A stretch of 64,000 nt of DNA from positions 17,452,382 through 17,516,381 of the forward strand of contig NC_052472.1 of the NCBI RefSeq assembly GCF_009730915.1, written 5' to 3'. Below the pieces are notes generated by a model. The model was not told the origin of the DNA. It ran no database searches and saw only the letters and a program-made list of their open reading frames with translations. Below are positions 12,609 to 25,500 of the stretch, piece by piece. Made by a program: the position numbers and the translations under genes. Position 1 is the stretch's first letter. Each line of letters starts with the position of its first letter. The DNA comes from Dioscorea cayenensis subsp. rotundata (Eukaryota; Streptophyta; Magnoliopsida; Dioscoreales; Dioscoreaceae).

Positions 12609-13248
12609 CAGTGGCGGAACTAGGAGGAAAATAATGGGGGTGCTTGACTAAAAAAACTAAAAACATAGTTTGAAAATTATCTCTACAAATATATATTGGT
12701 CGAATGACATGTTCTTACCATTTGATCCATCTAATTAAATAAAAATAATAATGACGGCTATAAAAACACAGTTATAATTTTTTTAGGAGCGATCAAGTAA
12801 AAACATCAAAAGAAGTAAAACAATATTTTTTTAAAAAAATATTTTTTTATATTATATCATAGTTTATAAAAAGTCGAGATAAAAATAATAAATTTTTAAC
12901 AAAAAAATTTTTGTAAAAAAATATAATTTTTTTATACTATGTAAACTAATTTGTAAAAAAACAAAAGGTGCTAAATTGTATATTTTTTTGAAAAAAATAT
13001 TTTTTGTAATACATAGACTATTTTGAAATATATCAATGGGTCAAATAATAAAATTTTTGTTAATATTTTTTTTTTAAAATATTATTTTTTTACTATAGTA
13101 TTAATTTGAGAAAATGAGAGAGAAGTTAAAGGGATAGGGGTGCTTACCCCTATTCTCCTTTAGCCTATATATATATATATATATATATCATTACTTGGGC
13201 CAAGGGGGTGCTCAAGCACACCCTTGACCCCCCCTTCATCCGCCACTG
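12609..13248. mobile_element. Non-autonomous hAT element
   Basis: 640 bp with inverted ends CAGTGGCGGA and TCCGCCACTG, flanked by perfect 8-bp direct repeats AATAGAGT (12601-12608 and 13249-13256). The 8-bp duplication is diagnostic of hAT. It lies inside the right arm of the Mutator-like element and carries no ORF. Confidence 0.9.
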
Positions 13249-13789
13249 AATAGAGTGACTAAAGTGGCAAATCAAGTATAATAGAGAGATTAAATAGAAT
13301 ATTCTACCTTTTAGGGGGCGTATAGAATTTGATTAATGGGAAAGTAATTGATGGGAAAATAGCATTTCTTTGTTTGATATGCATTGGAAAGTTTGATTAA
13401 ATTGATAGGAAAGTAATATTTCTGTGTTTGGTATTGAAAAGATATTTTTGGGAATCTATTAACATAATGACAGAAATACCCTTTTATTATTTTACTTATC
13501 CACAACTTCTTGATTTATTTTTAATATTAAAATAATAATATGATTTAAAATGTATAAAATGTATTTAATATTAAATATTTAAATAAAAATTTTAAATAAT
13601 AAATAATAATAGGTTTTGGATATTAAAATAATAAATAATATTATTAACCTCCATTTAGATTTTTTTTATGTTTTTATTTTTTATATGTATTTTTCATACA
13701 ATGTGGTGATTACAATTCTTATCTCAAAATAATATTATCCTAGTTATGTAATTTACAATTTAATTTTTTAAAATAGAAAATATTTCTTA

Positions 13790-14743
13790 AGGGCCCATTT
13801 GGTGAATAGGATATGGATGGATATGATATGAGGACTGGATAAGAGTAGGAAATGATATGCGTATGATAAGCTCATATCATATCCTAGCGCGCACCGGATA
13901 AGTCATTAGATAATATCTTGTTGTCCTATTTTACATTTGAAGTGGACCAGATAATGACAAGATAATATGATATGAATGGTATATAAATATACAAAATTAC
14001 CCTTTATGATATAGTTATATATCTTTTTTTTTTTAAATAGACTTTTTTTGGAGTTTTTACTTAAAGATTTATTTATCAATAGATTTATTAGTTTCAATTA
14101 AATTTTAAAAAAATAAATAACCAATAAATAATGTCCATTAATATATTGATTACAGTATCATCAACTTTAAAAATTATAGTTCATACCTTTTTTTTTTAGA
14201 AAATCATACACAAAATCATCAATATAACAAAATAAATATCAAAATCAATTAGAAAAAAAAATCATCCGTAGAAACTAAAAATAAGACATGATAAAAAAAA
14301 GATTTAGAGGAAAAATAACTTGGTTAAGAATGAGATCGACGGAGAAACCCTTTAACTACTTTAGATGCCAAAAACCCTACTTAAATAGTAAAATCACTAT
14401 CGAATCTAGTTGTTGGCAAGCTTCTTGTCCCAAGCATCGGGTTTAAAAGATCAAAATAAGAGATACAATGAAATCCTAGATGAGGGAAAGAAACCAAATA
14501 ATAGGGCAAAATTGTAAATTTAATTTTTTTATCATATCCTACCTATTTCTATCCTAACTCCCCACCCCCAAAATTTTTTTTCTCCTCCTCCTCCATAGGA
14601 TTCATTATCATGTGCCCGGCAGGATAAAGTAGCCCAATAGGATTAGCCTATCATATCCTATTGGCACACCAAATAAAGGATAGTAACAGGACATGATAAA
14701 CTATCAAATCCTATTGTTCTTATCATATCCACCAAACGGGGCC
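13790..14743. mobile_element. Tourist-like non-autonomous element nested in Harbinger 1
   Basis: Inverted ends AGGGCCCATTTGGTG and, in reverse, GGCCCCGTTTGGTGG, flanked by TTA on both sides (13787-13789, 14744-14746). Size about 950 bp, with repeated GATATGATA-type subterminal words and no coding capacity. Confidence 0.65.
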
Positions 14744-15261
14744 TTAAAGGTAAAAATTATTTCTTATTTTAGGTTAAATTATTTTTTAAGCAGAATATTA
14801 AATAATTAGTAAAAAATATTTGATTCAAAAAAAATATTTGTTTAAAAAATCTTTATAATTTAAAATATTTTAAAATAAAAAATTACCTTTGGTTAACATT
14901 TGAATTAAAAAAAGTAAATGTTGCAGGTCCCATTGTTTCTTCATAGTTGGTGTCCCGAATTGCTAACCCTAGAGGTGGGGTTGCAAACCCAAATGCTTGT
15001 GATTCTTAATTTTCATTTCTCAAGAATTTATAAGTTTCATATCCTACTATTTTGACATTCAAATCAATCGTTCTTTCTGCTCTACTACAAATGCACATAT
15101 CAAATGCACAATTCATTTTTCATCATAATACATAATTCAATTTAAACACTCTATGTACATAATAGCAATATCCAATATAAAAGCCAATGGTCCAATAATG
15201 TGATGGCCACTTAAAAAAAAAAGTTCACACATTTATCTATAACAAGTTAAAACACAACAAT

Positions 15262-16400
15262 TTAAATTGTTCCTACAAGAATGCAACGGACATAAATAGC
15301 TTTGAACTCATTTGGAATGCTAAATAAGTAATCAATTTTTCCACTATCAAGGGAGATAATGGATCCAACTTTAATAACCTCTTCAGCAGTCAATCCATCA
15401 ATGGAAGATATGGTTGCATGCAACTGAGCTTTTATATTAGTTAACTTCTCAGCATCTTTAGCTTTCCGCACAGCATCATTAGCCAGGGCCTCCAAACAAG
15501 TAACCATTCTACCAAATTCTATTGATGTACTCTCACACATCTTACTCATTTATTGCATGTTACCAATAAAGACATCATCAAAATTGCCATTATTAGAGGC
15601 AACGCTACCTTTCTTGGTTTTAGCCTTTTTCCTATGAGTAGATGACTCAGTATTAGAGTCTTGATTTTTTCTAATAGCGCTAGTGGATGACTCACGTGGA
15701 ACCCTCTGACTGGCTGCAACATTTTGAGTGGCTGACATTGTTTCTTGGATGTGATCCAAATGAAATTCAATGTTAGCAAACTCATATTCATCATCACCAA
15801 AGTCCAACCCATTGAATTCTGCATAAGCAGTTGTAGCGTCCTTTGCTTGCATATTCCCTACGGCTACAGCTGGTCCTTCTATAGTAGCTCCGGTTGCTCT
15901 ATCTTTTCCAAATAGGTGACCCAATTGGTCTAAGTAAGGAAATGGCTTATTTCTAAGTCCTGCAGCATCTAGGTGAGACTACAATAGACATTAACAACAA
16001 TAATGTGTTTCAATATTAAATAATAAACTGAAACATAAAATATGCTAACTACAATAATAAAAAAAATTACCTTAACCCACCCATTCCATACTTCAATATT
16101 GCAAGTCACACACTTGTTCACATCATCCTATCCTAACCCAGAAGCAACATTACCTAACATCTCTGATATTTCCCTATACTGGCTCTTCAAAGTCTTCAAT
16201 CTTGATTGAATATGTGGAGTTCCCTTGATTTGACAGTTTGGTATATTTTATGTCATTGGGTTCTCAAGGTGCACCAAATAACCAGGTCTAAATATGTCAT
16301 TGTCTCCATTCCATCCACCTTTGTCTTTCAATCTAAGCAACACTGTATAAGGATGCCATTTTTATTAGCATTCCATTGATGAGTGCTTCTCTTACTGCTT
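15262..16400 (-). pseudogene. Harbinger 1 Myb/SANT-like accessory gene, degraded
   Basis: The second Harbinger protein normally binds DNA and brings the transposase into the nucleus. Readable pieces are 15924-15550, with acidic stretches and a basic HRKKAKTKK segment, and 15549-15262 (SMCESTSIEFGRM-like helical C-terminus), separated by an in-frame stop at about 15546-15548. Upstream pieces around 16080-16230 (containing GTPHIQSRLKTLKSQ) match the Myb/SANT-like nuclease-associated proteins of plants but need frame changes. An intron probably separates 16075 from 15980. Confidence 0.65.
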
Positions 16401-16671
16401 TTTATAGAAGCATTCATTTGCACACACAACCAAGAAAAAGAAAAAAGACACTAATGAAAAGAATGAAGACATATAGAAATGTATATATTTATATACAATC
16501 ATTTACTAAAAACATCATATGAAATTGTTTAACATAATATCACAAGAAATTGCAAATAATCAAACCCCATATTCAATTATTTAATACAATATTACAGTTT
16601 TGATAATAAAGGATGTGAATGTATAAATAAATTTAATTGTTCCGTCCTCAACCACTCAGTCCACATTTATT

Positions 16672-18050
16672 GGGCCAAATTATCTCTCCAAGTAGTCCAC
16701 GCATTTGAGTTCTCAATGTATTGGATAATTTTGGCATCTTCAAGTGCATTAGAGTCCATAAACCCCTCACTTAATTCAGCTTTCAGAGGGTCAAGTGTCA
16801 TTTCTTTCCGAATGTGATTATACAACAAAGTATAAGCTAAAATGATTCCACATTTGGTTTTCACTGGTATCAATATCTCTCCCTAAGTATACCCCATCTC
16901 ATTTTAAGAAATCCAAAGCATCTTTCAATTGCATTCCTAGCAGAAGATTGTCTGTAATTGAAGAATTCTTATTTATTTCGAGGGGTGTGATTTTACCTCC
17001 ATTCATTCAAATGGTATCGGTGGCCTCTATATGGAGTTAGAAACCCTTCCCCATTTGTATATCCAAGCATCACATAAGTAGAAAAATCCTACATTTAGAA
17101 AATTTAATTTTAGATAAAGTTGACAATTACTATATATGTGATTCTTTAAATCAACTAGTATTTTGCATATTATATGTTTATTTACAATTAGACACTTTCA
17201 ATCCATGTCTTCTAGAAATTGTATCTCGAAGAACCCTAGAGTCATTTACAAAATATTCCCATTCAAGTAGGATATAAATGAACTGCATATCTTGTGAACA
17301 AAACCTTAAGACATTTGTGGCAATGTTTCCCTTTCTATTCCGGTATCTAGGATTGTCATTATTTAATGCATTGACTTTGATGTAAGTCTCATCTAAAGCA
17401 CCCAAACAATTCTATCATTCCAATTGAATTGTCAAACAAAAGGCACAAATTTAGTTTTATTTGAAGGATAACTTATTACATAAGTAAATGTATATAATAA
17501 AAATGATTTTTACCTTAAACCATTTCCATCTTACATCATTTGAATCGACATGTACAGGCTCTGGTTTCTTTAATAATGTTCCATATAATTTGAGGATAGA
17601 CTTCAATATAGTCCGAAACTGCCTAATCACAGTTTCACCACTCCTCGCAAATTCTCTTTTAAGAACTCTATTCTTTGCATGGTGAGAAGTAGCATACAAA
17701 AATATTCCTACCATTTCTTCAATATCCATACTCTTTGTTGGTGAGAGTCCATCAATACTTTGAAGCATGTTACATAGCTTATAGAAAGCATTCCTATCCA
17801 TCCTAGTGTTCTTGATGCATCTCAAGCCCTAATCAAACATTGTCCTCCTAAAATTTAATTGCCTAAGAACATGCTTATTGTGATAAGAATATGACACTCT
17901 CTTACGTTTTTTCGGCATTATTTTAAGCCTATAGTACTATACCATCAAAGAATAAATCACGATTAACAAATTAAGGAACTCTAAATTCATTGCACATGTA
18001 ATCATCATCAATGTCAAATCTTCATCATTGCAAGTGTCCATTTTGCCCTA
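16672..18050 (-). pseudogene. Harbinger 1 DDE transposase, degraded
   Basis: Remnant of the transposase that cuts and pastes the element. Pieces in order: an N-terminal segment from about 18050, 17825-17517 (FARSGETVIRQFRTIL), 17405-17178 with GALDETYIKV (first catalytic Asp) and NDSRVLRDTI (second Asp), about 17090-16900 with GYTNGEGFLTPYRGHRYHLN and NAIERCFGFLKMRW (catalytic Glu), and 16873-16672 with the terminal LLYNHIRKEM block. Several stops and frameshifts separate them, for example after HLNEWR. All three acidic catalytic residues can still be found, but no continuous protein is possible. Confidence 0.8.
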
Positions 18051-19020
18051 ACCAATAAATTAAAACATAATTAATTAACAATATAATAAAGTATTAAATA
18101 AGTAAATTACATAATATAATAACCGTATTTAATTAAAGTGATATCTAACAAGAGTGATATCTACAGTTGGGTTTTATTGTATGAATGAAATATTACTTTA
18201 TCATCTTAATAAACTTTATCATAGACAATCAATTCAATTTCAGGATTTAGATTTTTATTCCATCTTTTCCATTTAAGTTAATTCAATTAATTCAATCTTT
18301 TCAGTTTCAGTTAATACAATTAATTCAAATTCAGATTTCAGGATTCGGATTTTTATTCCATCTTTATCATTAATATTTAATTCAATTAATGAACTTTATC
18401 ATCTGTAATTACTTCCAGTTGTAAAAACAATTCAAAACATTTGGCATATTCATAACCAAATAATTCCATCTTTTCAGTTTCAGTTGTAAGAGAAATTCAA
18501 AAGATTTGGGCATATAATTAAGCAAATCTTACTGACAAAATCACAACCACTACCGATCAATCACAAAACACCATAAATCATATCACAACAAAACAAGATC
18601 TAGAAAGTTGAAACATGATAGAAGTCACGTATGAGAGGAGATGGATTTTTGGTTGCCATTGATGTTTCTAGAGAGATAAGCTATATGGAGAAGGAGATGC
18701 GCAACGACAACGATCAGGAGAAGGGGATGCGCAGCCAAGGGGCCAAGGGTTTAGACAAGGATCAATTCTCTCAGCAAGCTAATGTCAAGGGTATTCTTGT
18801 CATTACACTATACAATCACATTCCTTTGTTGTGAGAAACTAGCTTTTCATCCATAACTTGAGGGAATTATTTTCCATTAATTTGAGGGAATGAGTTTCTC
18901 ATAACAATGTAACTTTCCAATGAAAAGGCCAACCAAACACTAGAAAGTCTTTCCCTTGATAAAAATTTCCAGGAAAATAACCACTTTCCCACCTACCAAA
19001 CACACCCTTAGTTCTTAACA

Positions 19021-19301
19021 CCCTCCCTTAAGTTCAATTGAGATGTTTTTTTTAATCTTTATATGGACTTATCTAGACTTGTACACCAAGTATCTTTATG
19101 CTTGTGCCTCAGAGTACTTGCTTGCCTGGATTTGTACACCACTCTGTGTCTCATAAGTTTCACATGTTTGGACTTGTACATCACTTGTGTCTCATAGGTC
19201 CCATATATATATATATATATATATTTAGTTGGGCTCCACTATGACACTTTCTTCAGTTCATAATCTTCTTGTATCGTGAGACTAATGTAGCTCTGATACT
19301 A
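19021..19301 (-). mobile_element. Internal region and primer binding site of the TRIM-like element
   Basis: Between the polypurine tract (about 19021-19027) and 19301 lies a non-coding interior. 19288-19301 reads TAGCTCTGATACTA, in reverse a one-base variant of TGGTATCAGAGCTA, the initiator-tRNA-Met primer binding site. It directly abuts TGTTAGAAT at 19302, the LTR end. The duplicate at 19871-19884 keeps the exact sequence. Confidence 0.65.
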
Positions 19302-19368
19302 TGTTAGAATTTTATAAGTGCATAATTGAGCTTTTTTACATTAGAAGGTGTAGCATTAGTCTTTTTAA

Positions 19369-19602
<234 letters not shown>

Positions 19603-19771
19603 ATAGCTATCATTAGTATTTTGGTGCTGATTATGCATGTGAATGATACTTGTACACCAAGTATCTTTATACTTGTGCCTCAGAATACCTGGTTGCCTGG
19701 ACTTGTGCACCATTATGTGTCTCATAAGTCCCACATGTTTGGACTTGTACACCACTTGTGTCTCATAGGTC

Positions 19772-19813
<42 letters not shown>

Positions 19814-19912
19814 GAGCTCCACTATAACACTTTTTTCAGTTCATAATCTTCTTGTATCATGAGACTAATGTAGCTCTGATACCATGTTAGAATTTTATAA
19901 GTGCATAACTGA

Positions 19913-20200
<288 letters not shown>

Positions 20201-20276
20201 ATAGCTATCATTAGTATTTTTGTGCTGATTATGCATGTGAATGGTACTTAAATTTGGCCCTTTTAGTTAATACTTC

Positions 20277-20712
20277 AGTTAGATATAATTGCACTAGGTA
20301 TGGTAACTTAATAAAAAATCTAGATAAAATAAAAGAATGAAAAAGATAAGATGAAAATTGAAAGGTGTAGACAAGACATTTTTAGAGAAGTTATCTCTTG
20401 AATATTATTTCCTCCACTAGGTGCAAATGGTCTTAAGGAATAATATTCTTGGGATACAATGGATACTAATTGAAAAACAAAATTTACACTTTCTATTTTT
20501 TCAAGAACTCACTTGAACCTAAAGAGGGTTAACAATACGGATATGTTTTTAAAAAAAAGTTAGTTTTCTTTTTAAAATAAATACAAGATTATATTTTTAA
20601 AAGATTGGAGGGTATCCAACTGTTATGAAGTGAAGAGGCCTTGAAATGTTCAAAAACAACCCTTAAAAATATTTTATTATTTTATTTTTAGTTTTGGAAA
20701 ATTTATACAACA
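20277..20712. mobile_element. Solo LTR, family 1, second copy
   Basis: 436 bp similar throughout to 11259-11730 (shared GCACTAGGTATGG, GAAAGGTGTAGACAAG, AGGTGCAAATGGTCT, GTTATGAAGTGAAGAGG in variant forms). Flanked by ACTTC at 20272-20276 and 20713-20717. The first two bases have decayed (AGTTAG instead of TGTTGG) while the end ACAACA is kept. It interrupts the Rab-intron-like repeat. Confidence 0.8.
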
Positions 20713-20935
20713 ACTTCATTATACATGTTAATATGGTATGATATAGCTATCATTAATATTTTTGTGCTAATTGTGCATGTGAACACTACTTAGATTCACA
20801 ATTTCCTTATTTGCCAAATCCAAAGAACGGAATTCAGCACAAACTAATTTATTTGGAAGTTGTCCTTCATTTTCTTCATGATGCCATTGGTGCATAAAAG
20901 TTAATTACTACTAAGGCATTAATTTTTTTTTTTAC

Positions 20936-21560
20936 TTGGTTGGCCTATCTTTATATTTTCATTCTTTCAACCATTCTCATCCTAAGAAATTATAAATAAA
21001 TTTCATATACAATTCTTTTAATTTTGGTTTTGATTCATCACTTTCTATGAAAGTGTAGTATTAGGAATCTATAAAAAGTAAATATCTTCCGTCAAATATT
21101 TTATTTTTATATATATATGAACTTAAAATTATTTTACTTAAGTCCAGTATGTGGATGCTGATTTTCAAACAAAAAAAATGTATATAAATATGTAAATATA
21201 AAAAAAGTTGCGTATTCAAAAGATGTCCCAAACAAATTCTAGGACTATTAGATCAGCATTTAACGATTCCCTGCATTAGCAAAATCACTGCCACCGCCTC
21301 CTAGGGCATTTTTTCTTTCTTACGTTTGTCCTTTCTCTCTTATTTTCCATTTTCTTCGAATGTTTGTCGAAGTCTGTAGATGACGAATTATATATATACA
21401 CTTATGGTTAATCCAAACTTACTAACTTACGTTGGGTTCGGTCGCCTGTCGGTGCCGGTGGGATAGGATTTTTCCATAACCTTAAGTTTTGACTTTTTGA
21501 CCAAAGAAAGTCTATGGAAGGCTATTTTGGTAATTTCGTCATTTAAACTCATCGATAACC
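20936..21560. other. Gene-free region upstream of the kelch gene
   Basis: AT-rich DNA with no recognised element, passing at about 21280 into sequence of higher GC that probably contains the kelch promoter. I cannot name a TATA box. Confidence 0.4.
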
Positions 21561-21636
21561 TCAACAAGTCTTCCCCTCTTCCTTCTCATCACTCTGCTTC
21601 GTTTTCCAGATCTCACGTTCCCCGTCTGCTTCTGAG
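21560..21636 (+). other. Probable 5' untranslated exon of the kelch gene
   Basis: A pyrimidine-rich stretch ends at CTGAG followed by the donor GTGAATTC at 21637. The likely acceptor is at 22573-22574 (CTGCTGTTAG), 22 bases before the start codon. The transcription start is a guess. Confidence 0.45.
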
Positions 21637-22596
21637 GTGAATTCCTACTCGATTTTCCTTAAACGAAGTCAAATTCTATTAATTTCTACGTAATTTGATT
21701 GGATCTTTGATATGTAGCTCTTTGATTTTCGGTGAAGAAGAACATGTAGTTTTGTGATTCTGTGAATTTTGATAGTTTGGCGAAAATGTGGTTTTTTGTT
21801 TTTACTTTTTTGATTTTTTTGCATGTTTTAGTTGGAGTTTGTGAGGGTTTGGATCATCATTTGGATTTTTGACTGTAATGAGATTGGAGGCAGGTTGATT
21901 GATGTTTTCTTGAGGATCACCGGGAACGTTGGCAAATTTATCGTTTGTGTTGATTTTTAGGGATAGCATTACAGTGAATGTTTTGTTTTTGGAATTGTAG
22001 ATCTGAATTGATGACTTTGTTTGTATGGCATTGAGCATTGAATATGAGTGAAAAAGGCTCGCAGGATTTTGGAGTTGCAGTCCTTGTGATTAAGCAAACT
22101 GCTACCTTTTTGTGCCTGAGAAAGAAAAACCAAAGCCAGAAGTCTATTTTGTTTACTCTCGTCTGTCTAATACAACAGGTTATACATGGTCGTAATCGTA
22201 TTATTTGCATGATATATTGTTGGTAGCATTGAGAAAATTGGAATTTTTCAAATGGAAAATGCAGCACTTTCTGAGGTGCTTATTGAGTTAGTCAAGCAGA
22301 ATGCTGAAGTCTTGCATTTAATTGAATGTGATGTAATTCTCATATGCTATTGGCTTAATCTTCAGTTGGCCTTGATAAGGGTAAATCCTTTCATAGTTCT
22401 TGATAAATATTTCATTTTACCAATTTTGTTCTGTTTTATATTTATCATTTAAATTTTGAGAATGCTGTCTGTCTAGCTTTCATTTTGAGAATGATTTTTT
22501 ACAAATTGGAAATTTTTGTTCACTTGATGTTTTCCTGTTGTGGGGGAAGGCTCCTGCTTGACTTCTGCTGTTAGTAGATTGCGAGATTTAGTTGCA

Positions 22597-25500
22597 ATGG
22601 AGGCGAAAAATGGTAATGACAGTTTGAGCTGTGATCCTTTCTCTGTGATGCCGTATGATCAGTGGGTTTTGATCAATTGTTCGGGGTCACGCCCACCAGG
22701 TCGTTATAAGGTATAATTTTATTTTGAACTGGCTAGCCATGTATGTGTTATCTGTGTATTTTTCTTTGTTAAAAAAAATGTGATTTTTCGTGGCATGGCT
22801 TAAAACCATATACAATGGGCATCTCACTCTATTTTTCTTCCTGAATCATCTTTTGGCTGGAGAATAGCTGTTCTCTATCCTCTTTCAAAACTGCTGGGTT
22901 ACTTTTGAGTAGTAATTTACTGGAAAAGTTTACTTTATTTTATTTTCAAATTCTACAGCATGCGGCAGAAGTGTTCCAAGAAAAACTCTATGTTGTTGGG
23001 GGCAGTCGCAATGGTCGATATTTATCAGATTTTCAGGTTAAGTAGAAACTGAGCTGTCATTCACAATGTAGTGAACTTTTTTATTCTTATAATATCTGAT
23101 AACTTCTGCAGGTTTTTGATCTTAGAACTTTGAAATGGTCTCAGTTGAGGCTAAAAGTAGATACAGATGGTTCAAACCCAGAAGATGGTGCGTCAGATTT
23201 ATCCTTCCCAGCTTCTGCTGGTCATAGTTTGGTGAGGCATAAAAGTTTTAACAATTTACTTATTGATTTTCTTGTTGTTCAATTTTTTGTATGTCACATG
23301 TTCTGGTGTTACATTTTGTAGTTCACTCTTAGAAATGTGTCCAATTTAATAAAAAATGTATGTTGTCTTTAATCTCATATTAATTTATTAGAATCTTCTC
23401 AACTTTTATAGGATTATAATTTACTTTTAGGGATATAGTATCTTAATCAATATTAATTTTCATCTGAATTCTATTCTCCATTATTTTCTTTTATTTGAAA
23501 ATTTTCCAGCAATGACTTCCTTCTAGACACCAAACCTGCCCTAACTTGGCTTCTGAGTGAATTTTTATCTAAAATTTGTCACTCTCTCTTTAGGTCAAAT
23601 GGGAAAACAAACTTTTGGTTATAGCTGGACACCAAAAAAGTTCATCAGATACTGTCACAGGTTTGTTTTAGTAGTAAGTTGCTAACTTTCTTTTTGGTGT
23701 CGCAATGCTCTATTAATGTCATACAGTATTATATAGATGTGCTTGCTTGCAAGCAATGATGAACATCCTTAACCTCTTTTGCTTATGCAAATGAAGTGTA
23801 ATCACATTCTTTGCTTTTACTTGCATATTTAAATGCAGTATGACATTTATAGTCTATGTTTCATGTGCAACTGCTTGTTTCCATATGAAATTGCTGCTCT
23901 TGTCTTACTTTGCATCATGACCCTCTGATCCAAAATTAAATAATTTTTACTGTTGATGATAAGAACAACAATTTTGAGAGAGAATTTTAAATTAAAATGA
24001 GAATTCTTATCGAATGAGGGTGATGAATGTCACTTATTAGCAGATATTTCTATGAGGCATCCTAAAAATGTTACTCTTTTTAGTTTGCTGTTTCACTGCA
24101 GTAGATGGTTGAGATGTGCAACTATGCAGATCATGTTGCATGTGTTACACTAGTAAATTTGTGTAACTCTTGCTGTGATTCATATATGTGTTTGTGCTTG
24201 AGTATATTTCTGCTAAATGTTTATGCCATTTTATGCATGTTGAAATGTCGCTTTTGGAAAGAAATCAACTTAATTTTGGGGGAAAATAATGATTTCTGTG
24301 GTGTTTCTGAAAATAAAAAACCCAAAATATATTTAACTTATCCTGGACCAAGTTGCATCCTTGCTTTTCTATGGTGAGGGCATGCATTATGCATATTCTA
24401 CTTATCCACTTCAGGCATGACAGTTGGAATTATTGAAAATAGCACCTATAAGGCTATAACTGCCCTGCCTGCGTTCTTTTTTGTCTTTTGAATTTACTGT
24501 GGACACAGTTCATTCTAGACACCTGATTCTGGATGCCTGCTTGCAGTTTGGTCAATTGATCCAGAAACTGGCAGCTGCCATGTAGTGAAGACTAATGGAA
24601 AAGTTCCGGTACTTATATCTTCTGATAATCGAATTTCTGATTCTTGAAATTTTTGTGTATAATTTCAAATTCACTGATACAATGTTGGAATTTCATAAAT
24701 GTGGTCTTAATCTTTCATGTATGACTACCTCTGCTTTCGATAATCAGGGAAGTCTATTTAAGATTTGGCGCTTTTCTCTTTCAGACAGCCCGAGGAGGGC
24801 AATCTGTAACATTGGTTGGCTCCAGAGTAATAATGTTTGGTGGAGAAGACCGTAAAAGGCGGCTGCTCAATGACCTTTACATTCTTGATCTAGAGACCAT
24901 GTCTTGGGATGTACTAGAAGTCAAGTAAGTGTCAATTTGTTTTCCTTTACTGTGAACAACCAAGATGAAGCTGTATGTTTTTCAAGTTCTTTGTTTTAAT
25001 TATTATTTTTATGTAGGAAACAATCTCCAGCCCCTAGATTTGACCACACTACTGCAGTGCAGGGTGACCAGTACCTTCTAATTTTTGGTGGTTCTTCTCA
25101 TTCTACCTGTTTTAATGATCTTCATATACTCGACTTGCAGACTGTAAGTTCCATGATTTTCTTTTGGATCTCTATGATTCTAATGTTCATATTTATGGGG
25201 AATGAATGAAGCTGATTGTATGTACGTTGTCAAACCCTCATATGTTTTATGAGTTTGATCTAAAACATATCCTGTACCTAATTTATTTTCTTTACTTGGG
25301 TCCTAAATTGTCATAAGGAATTACAATGGCCATGGATTTCTAGGAAAGTTTTTTATTAACTTATAAAACAAAAACCTAGTGATAACAACTAATAGGAAGG
25401 AAAAAATAGATGACCTAATTTGAATGCAACAGCACTAGATTTCTCGGCACAAAAGGCTTACATCACTTAAGATAAATAATGTTATTATGTAAACTTTAAA

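Larger units (their letters stand above)
10973..13308. mobile_element. Mutator-like element with long terminal inverted repeats, Pack-MULE-like
   Basis: 10973-11250 is the inverted complement of about 12390-12608 continued at 13249-13308. The shared arms begin GGTAGAATA, include TTATACTTGATTTGCC and end near GGATCCATGTYRGATCCAAA. The arms exceed 200 bp, typical of MULEs. The right arm is split by a hAT element (12609-13248) and the inner end of the left arm carries a solo LTR (11259-11730). Removing the Harbinger element that abuts the right end gives 9-bp flanks TCTTAGTTT (10964-10972) and TTTTAGTTC (13309-13313 + 19011-19014), 7 of 9 identical, matching the 9-bp MULE target duplication. No transposase is present, so it is non-autonomous. 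Confidence 0.8.
13314..19007 (-). mobile_element. PIF/Harbinger transposon 1, degenerate
   Basis: About 5.7 kb between TTA direct repeats (13311-13313 and 19008-19010). Ends are imperfect inverted repeats: GGGGGCGTATAG on the left and, in reverse, GGGTGTGTTTGG on the right; both subterminal regions share GGGAAAGT. It contains the two typical Harbinger genes, a DDE transposase and a Myb-like accessory gene, both on the minus strand and broken. A Tourist-like element sits at 13790-14743. Confidence 0.75.
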
